Of a stretch of DNA of 7,531 nt, positions 6,021-7,531 are shown in pieces. Made by a program: the position numbers and the translations under genes. The stretch covers positions 1-7,531 of the forward strand of contig JACRCA010000003.1 in NCBI GenBank assembly GCA_016234425.1, given 5' to 3'. The notes below the pieces were generated by a model. It was not told where the DNA came from. It saw only the letters and a list, made by a program, of their open reading frames with translations, and did not search any database. The stretch comes from Deltaproteobacteria bacterium. GTDB taxonomy: Bacteria; Desulfobacterota; SM23-61. The number at the start of each line of letters is the position of its first letter. Position 1 is the first letter of the stretch.

Positions 6021-7310
6021 ATGAGAAAAAAGCAATTTTCTCCATCGAAAATGGCTGACCTATTTCGCTCGCTCGCCGGCCGAGTATTCTACGGCTGGTG
6101 GATTGTAGTTTTAGGGTCCTTAATCAACGGCGTTGGGGTGGGAATCATCTACCACAGTTTTACAGTCTTCTTCCTCCCTTTAAAACGTGACCTGGGGGTG
6201 AGCAGCGCAGCCATTTCCCTCCTTTACGGGGCTGCCCGCCTGGAAGGTGGAATCGAAGGCCCCATCGTCGGCCACCTGATTGACAGGTTTGGGTCTCGAG
6301 TGTTAATCATGGTCGGGGCAAGTTTGGCGGGAATTGGTCTCATCCTTCTCTCCACCGTGGATGACTTTCTCACCTTTTTCCTTATTTACGTCTTTGTTGT
6401 CTCCTTAGGATCCAATGCTGGTTTTTTCCATCCCGTTTCCACGGCAGTAAATAGATGGTTCATCCGCCGCCGGGGGATGGGCTTCTCCATCATCAGTGCC
6501 TCAGGGAGTATTGGTGGAATGGTCATGGCCCCATTGCTGTCCTACATCATCTTGGATTTTGGTTGGCGCAATGGAGTGATCTTCGCCGGGCTTATCCTAT
6601 TGATCGTGGCCCTGCCCTCGGCCCTGCCCATAAAACGATCCCCCGAAGTAATGGGGCTTCAGCCGGATGGCCAGCCCCTTTCTGGCAACCAAACTGGCGA
6701 ATCTAGACCAGTCTTCCAGGAAGTCATAGAGATTAATTTCACAGTGAGGCAAGCTCTAAGAACTATACAATTTTGGTTGCTAATGGTCAGCATCTCTCTG
6801 CGGCTTATGGTAACGGTGGCCTTGAACGCTCACTTCGTCCCTATTTTAGTATGGAAAGGCATGAGTGAAGCCACGAGTGCCTATTTGGTGAGTCTATCTG
6901 CCTTGACTTCCATCCTGGCCTCGTTACTCCTTGGTTGGATGGGAGACCGTTGGAATAAATCTCTAATCTCCAGCGTGTGCATCGTACCCACGATCGTTGC
7001 CCTGCTGGCACTGATCTTCAGCCAAGAAACCGCAGGTCTCTATCTTCTTCCCATTGGCTTTGCCATCACCATGGGGACCGCGCCTCTGAACTGGGCCTTG
7101 ATAGGGGATTTCTTTGGGCGCAGCAGCTACGCTACCTTGCGGGGAATCATGGGAGTGGGATACGGCACAGCCACCTTCCTCTCTCCCATTTATGCTGGAT
7201 GGGTCTTCGACCGCACCGGAAGCTATACCATCGTTCTTCTAACCTTCTCTATCATCCTTCTGATCGCTGCCTCCCTTTTTGCGGTACTGCGCCGCCCTTC
7301 TCCACCCTGA
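6021..7310 (+). CDS. MFS carrier, oxalate/formate antiporter (OFA) / monocarboxylate-transporter-like
   Basis: This 429-residue inner-membrane carrier of the major facilitator superfamily has about 12 membrane spans in two halves joined by a polar loop (about 204-245). The N-terminal YGWWIVVLGSLINGVGVGIIYHSFTVFFLPL (24-54) is typical of OFA/monocarboxylate-type members. Motif A appears as GHLIDRFGSR (84-93), with a degenerate copy GWMGDRWNKS (305-314) in the second half. NRWFIRRRGMGFSIISASGSIGG (144-166) and SPIYAGWVFDRTGSY (388-402) are also characteristic. A carboxylate substrate is likely from the family and from the neighbouring CoA-transferases, but this is inference. The start at 6021 has no clear ribosome site. 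ATG at 6051 (residue 11) is an alternative, equally without one, and would lose only a basic N-terminal tail. The gene stands alone on its strand, divergent from the QueG-like gene. Confidence 0.9.
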   Translation: MRKKQFSPSKMADLFRSLAGRVFYGWWIVVLGSLINGVGVGIIYHSFTVFFLPLKRDLGVSSAAISLLYGAARLEGGIEGPIVGHLIDRFGSRVLIMVGASLAGIGLILLSTVDDFLTFFLIYVFVVSLGSNAGFFHPVSTAVNRWFIRRRGMGFSIISASGSIGGMVMAPLLSYIILDFGWRNGVIFAGLILLIVALPSALPIKRSPEVMGLQPDGQPLSGNQTGESRPVFQEVIEINFTVRQALRTIQFWLLMVSISLRLMVTVALNAHFVPILVWKGMSEATSAYLVSLSALTSILASLLLGWMGDRWNKSLISSVCIVPTIVALLALIFSQETAGLYLLPIGFAITMGTAPLNWALIGDFFGRSSYATLRGIMGVGYGTATFLSPIYAGWVFDRTGSYTIVLLTFSIILLIAASLFAVLRRPSPP

Positions 7311-7531
7311 ATCAAAAAATGAACCCGTGTTTTTCTGAAAATAGAAAGAAATATCTTGCCTCCCTTCACTTTTTGAGGTTACGAATGATCACTCATTAAC
7401 CGGGCGGGAGGGTGATGAAGGAGGGAGCATCGGCGGGAAAAGGATATCTCCAGAGTCCCCACTTCCCTTCCGCCAAGGAAAGGCGGGAGCGGAGGAATCC
7501 AGGGCATCCTCGGCTGAAGCCCCGCCCCTGC
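7311..7531. other. Apparently non-coding 3' end of window
   Basis: I can support no gene in these 221 bp. The first 70 bp are AT-rich. From about 7400 the sequence becomes G-rich and includes three copies of GGCGGGA (7403-7409, 7432-7438, 7482-7488). The last copy pairs with TTCCGCC at 7468-7474 across an AAGGAAA loop, forming a small hairpin without a T tract. A reading frame from ATG 7415 stays open to the window edge but gives a Pro/Arg-rich, low-complexity peptide that resembles no family I know. Confidence 0.5.

Noticed and set aside
7314..7340. AAAAAATGAACCCGTGTTTTT as a terminator of the MFS gene
   Set aside because: The pairing is only A/T runs around a mismatched centre with no GC stem, so it is too weak to call.
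7415..7531. Open frame from ATG 7415 running off the right edge, with GGAGGG nearby
   Set aside because: The peptide is Pro/Arg-rich and low in complexity, and lies in a G-rich stretch with repeated GGCGGGA. This is better explained as intergenic sequence, though the window edge prevents a firm decision.
1..7531. CRISPR array, tRNA, rRNA, insertion sequence or phage features
   Set aside because: Scanning by eye showed no spaced direct repeats of CRISPR length, no tRNA-like cloverleaf, no rRNA sequence and no transposase or integrase motifs.

Overview
The window looks like a bacterial catabolic locus for organic acids or acyl-CoAs. The base composition is moderate and appears slightly GC-rich by eye. 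The gene types are a fused TRAP permease, class III CoA-transferases, a biotin-dependent carboxyltransferase, a QueG-like double-cluster iron-sulfur protein and an OFA-type MFS carrier. This set is common in uncultured Desulfobacterota ('Deltaproteobacteria') and related anaerobes. That placement rests on gene content and intergenic style, not on a phylogenetic marker, and should be treated as tentative.

Left region (2-5069, all + strand): four genes run head to tail with gaps of 54 to 63 bp and no evident terminator between them. They are the 3' part of a fused TRAP permease, a CaiB/BaiF CoA-transferase, a PccB/MmdA-type acyl-CoA carboxyltransferase, and a second CaiB/BaiF CoA-transferase. 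The simplest reading is one operon. The TRAP system would import a carboxylate, one or both CoA-transferases would convert it to a CoA thioester, and the carboxyltransferase would carboxylate it or transcarboxylate/decarboxylate it. No biotin carboxylase, biotin carrier or sodium-pump subunit lies in the window, so the partners must be elsewhere.

Middle (5070-5188): a 111-bp imperfect inverted repeat built from degenerate 7-bp units fills the gap between the + strand operon and a convergent - strand gene. It ends in a T6 run and may act as the operon terminator. Its right end also supplies the stop codon of the - strand gene.

Right region: a short QueG-like protein with eight cysteines (5177-5878, -) is divergent from an MFS carrier of the oxalate/formate (OFA) and monocarboxylate-transporter style (6021-7310, +). 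A 142-bp gap separates them and carries plausible sigma-70-like promoter elements. The last 221 bp (7311-7531) hold no gene I can support.

The points most worth following up are the CaiB-PccB-CaiB arrangement, unusual residues at the carboxyltransferase's expected acyl-CoA specificity site, a non-canonical N-terminal motif in the first CoA-transferase only, the truncated QueG-like protein that seems to lack the catalytic Asp, and the heptad inverted repeat.
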